From Gammaproteobacteria bacterium (lineage in GTDB: Bacteria; Pseudomonadota; Gammaproteobacteria; Pseudomonadales; Azotimanducaceae), in the NCBI GenBank assembly GCA_028821035.1, contig JAPPHP010000356.1, forward strand, positions 1-8,216: a DNA stretch of 8,216 bases. Direction: 5' to 3'. Positions 6,688-8,216 of this stretch are shown here, in pieces. The translations under genes were made by a program, and so were the position numbers. A model generated the notes under the pieces. That model ran no database searches and was not told the DNA's origin. It saw only the letters and a list, made by a program, of their open reading frames with translations. Within the stretch, counting starts at the first letter, position 1, and each line of letters starts with the position of its first letter.

Positions 6688-8216
6688 ATGCCCGGGAGCG
6701 CCGCCGTTTCCCACCCGTCGGAGCGAATTCGGCCCGGTCGCCGCCATCCGCTCCTCTGGGGCGCCTCCCTGGCGCTGGCCTCGCTGTACGCGCATGGCGA
6801 TGAAGTGGGGTTGAACGCCGAGGGGCCGTTCTACGACGAGATGACGATCGTCGGCACCCGCGACGACGTGAACGGACTCGCCGGCGCCGCCGACGTCATC
6901 GGGCAGGAGGTGCTGCAGCGCTTCGGCTATGCCGACATCCAGCGTATCGTCCGCCAGACCCCGGGGGTGTCCGTGCAGGTGGAGGACGGCTACGGGCTGC
7001 GTCCGAACATCAGCATCCGGGGCGTCGCGAGCGAGCGGAGCGGCCGGATCACCCTGCTGGAGGACAACGTCCTCATCGCCCCCGCGCCCTACTCCGCCCC
7101 CTCCGCGTACTACTTTCCGACCGCCGGCCGCATGCATGCCTTCGAGATCCTCAAGGGACCCTCGGCGATCACCCAGGGGCCGTACACGATCGGCGGCGCG
7201 CTCAACATGGTCTCGACGCCCATCCCGGCCGAACGCGCCGGCGCCTTCGCAGCGTCCGCCGGCGAGGACGCGACCTGGCGGGCCCACGCCACCTATGGCG
7301 GGGTGAGCGACGCGGGCTTCGGTTTCCTCGTCGAGACCCACCAGTGGTTCTCGGACGGCTTCCAGGACATTGACCGGAGCCGTCGGAGCGCCGGTCTCGA
7401 CGTGCGCGACTACACCGTGAAGCTGCGCTACGCCCCGCCGGACTCCCGCCACGGCCTCGAACTCAAGCTGCAGACGGCCGACCAGGCATCGGACCAGAGT
7501 TATCTCGGGCTCACGGACCGCGACTTCGGCGCCGCTCCGTTTCGGCGCTACGGCCTGTCGGAACTCGACCGCATCGAGACGGCGCACGACCAGGTCATCC
7601 TGCGTTACGACTACGACCTGACCGAAGATACCCGGTTCACGTCCACGGCCTACCTGAACGAGCACGAGCGCGACTGGTTCAAGACGGAAGGGATCGACTT
7701 CGAGGGCAGCGCCGACGCCGGGACGTTCTCGCGGACGAGCTGGTTCAATGTCATCCGCGCGGTCAATCGCGGGGACGGCCTGGGCGGACACACGGCGGAC
7801 GAGTTGCGGGCGATCCTGCACGGCGAGGCCGACACGGCGCCGGGAAGCATCCAGTTGCGCTCGAACGCGCGCGAGTACTTCTCCCGGGGCGTGCAGTTCG
7901 CCGTCGAGACGGATGCCGCCCTCGGCGCGACGCGGCATGCCATCGAGGTGGCCCTGCGTTTCCACGAGGACGAGGAGGACCGCCTGCAGCGCAACAGCAC
8001 CTACCACCAGGAAGGCGGACATCTCGTCCTGGACGACCGGGGCCTGCTCGGGAACGCCGGTAACCGGGTGCAGGAGGCGCGGGCGGTGGCCCTGCACGTC
8101 CACGACCGGATCGAGTTCGGCCGGTGGACGGTGTCGCCCGGACTGCGGTACGAGGACATCGACCAGCGCCGCACCCGCTACGAGACCCGGGCCGGCCGCA
8201 CGTCGAACCCGGCGTC
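6688..8216 (+). CDS. FecA-like TonB-dependent outer-membrane receptor, N-terminal part (3' end outside window)
   Basis: This is a TonB-dependent outer-membrane transporter, most like the FecA/ferric-siderophore class, using proton-motive energy through TonB-ExbBD to import a chelated metal. The 509 visible residues run off the right edge. They show a basic n-region with hydrophobic stretch PLLWGASLALASLYA (21-35) as signal peptide and a TonB box-like EMTIVG (51-56). The plug domain carries VRQTPGVSVQVEDGYG (88-103), RPNISIRGV (105-113) and EILKGPSAITQGPYTIGGAL (153-172). The beta-barrel then begins, with SYLGLTDRDF (271-280), a pattern common in FecA-like receptors. The plug follows the TonB box directly, so the N-terminal signalling domain of true FecA is missing and FecI/FecR-type signalling is not expected. 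The ATG at 6688 has a GGGAA-type site upstream and gives the signal peptide. The substrate cannot be told from sequence. The gene is transcribed away from gspE. Confidence 0.95.
   Translation, partial: MPGSAAVSHPSERIRPGRRHPLLWGASLALASLYAHGDEVGLNAEGPFYDEMTIVGTRDDVNGLAGAADVIGQEVLQRFGYADIQRIVRQTPGVSVQVEDGYGLRPNISIRGVASERSGRITLLEDNVLIAPAPYSAPSAYYFPTAGRMHAFEILKGPSAITQGPYTIGGALNMVSTPIPAERAGAFAASAGEDATWRAHATYGGVSDAGFGFLVETHQWFSDGFQDIDRSRRSAGLDVRDYTVKLRYAPPDSRHGLELKLQTADQASDQSYLGLTDRDFGAAPFRRYGLSELDRIETAHDQVILRYDYDLTEDTRFTSTAYLNEHERDWFKTEGIDFEGSADAGTFSRTSWFNVIRAVNRGDGLGGHTADELRAILHGEADTAPGSIQLRSNAREYFSRGVQFAVETDAALGATRHAIEVALRFHEDEEDRLQRNSTYHQEGGHLVLDDRGLLGNAGNRVQEARAVALHVHDRIEFGRWTVSPGLRYEDIDQRRTRYETRAGRTSNPA

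Noticed and set aside
6601..8103. A 500-codon open frame on the minus strand opposite the TonB-dependent receptor
   Set aside because: The plus strand carries clear receptor motifs in order from signal peptide to barrel. The antisense frame shows no domain, and its composition is that of a GC-driven shadow.
1..8216. Search for CRISPR repeats, tRNA or rRNA genes, insertion sequences, phage or defence genes
   Set aside because: No repeated spacer pattern, RNA gene signature, terminal inverted repeats, transposase or defence domain was seen by eye on either strand. The window is fully accounted for by the T2SS operon and the receptor.

Overview
The window is about two thirds G+C and almost fully coding. 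It holds the first eight genes of a type II secretion system (T2SS) operon on the minus strand (gspE-F-G-H-I-J-K and the first 200 codons of gspL) and, divergent from it on the plus strand, the first 509 codons of a FecA-like TonB-dependent outer-membrane receptor. Protein similarity and gene order point to a high-GC Gammaproteobacterium. The E-to-L order with no gspC or gspD in front resembles the xps clusters of Xanthomonas relatives, where M, N and D follow L. The genus cannot be fixed from this window.

Reading leftwards from position 6534, gspE (ATPase) comes first, then gspF (inner-membrane platform), the major pseudopilin gspG, the minor pseudopilins gspH, gspI, gspJ and gspK, and gspL (cytoplasmic and inner-membrane adaptor), which is cut by the left edge. 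Spacing is tight: E/F 1 nt apart, F/G 4 nt apart, H/I overlapping by 4 nt (ATGA), I/J by 1 nt (TGATG) and J/K by 14 nt. Only the G/H and K/L junctions have short gaps (48 and 45 nt). This indicates one transcript with translational coupling. GspE powers the assembly of the GspG pseudopilus on the GspF/GspL platform. The H-I-J-K proteins form its tip, which is thought to push folded periplasmic proteins out through a GspD secretin encoded elsewhere.

The 153-bp divergent intergenic region (6535-6687) holds a good extended -10 promoter facing gspE and a palindrome at 6617-6631 that looks like a Fur box in front of the receptor gene. The receptor has a signal peptide, a TonB box and a plug domain typical of the ferric-citrate/siderophore class, but no N-terminal signalling domain.

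No tRNA, rRNA, CRISPR array, insertion sequence or clear terminator was seen. I found no convincing new system: both loci belong to well-known families. The points worth a second look are local: the shared intergenic region, start-codon choices, the acidic tail of GspJ that overlaps the gspK start signals, and the lack of a visible ribosome binding site for the major pseudopilin gene.
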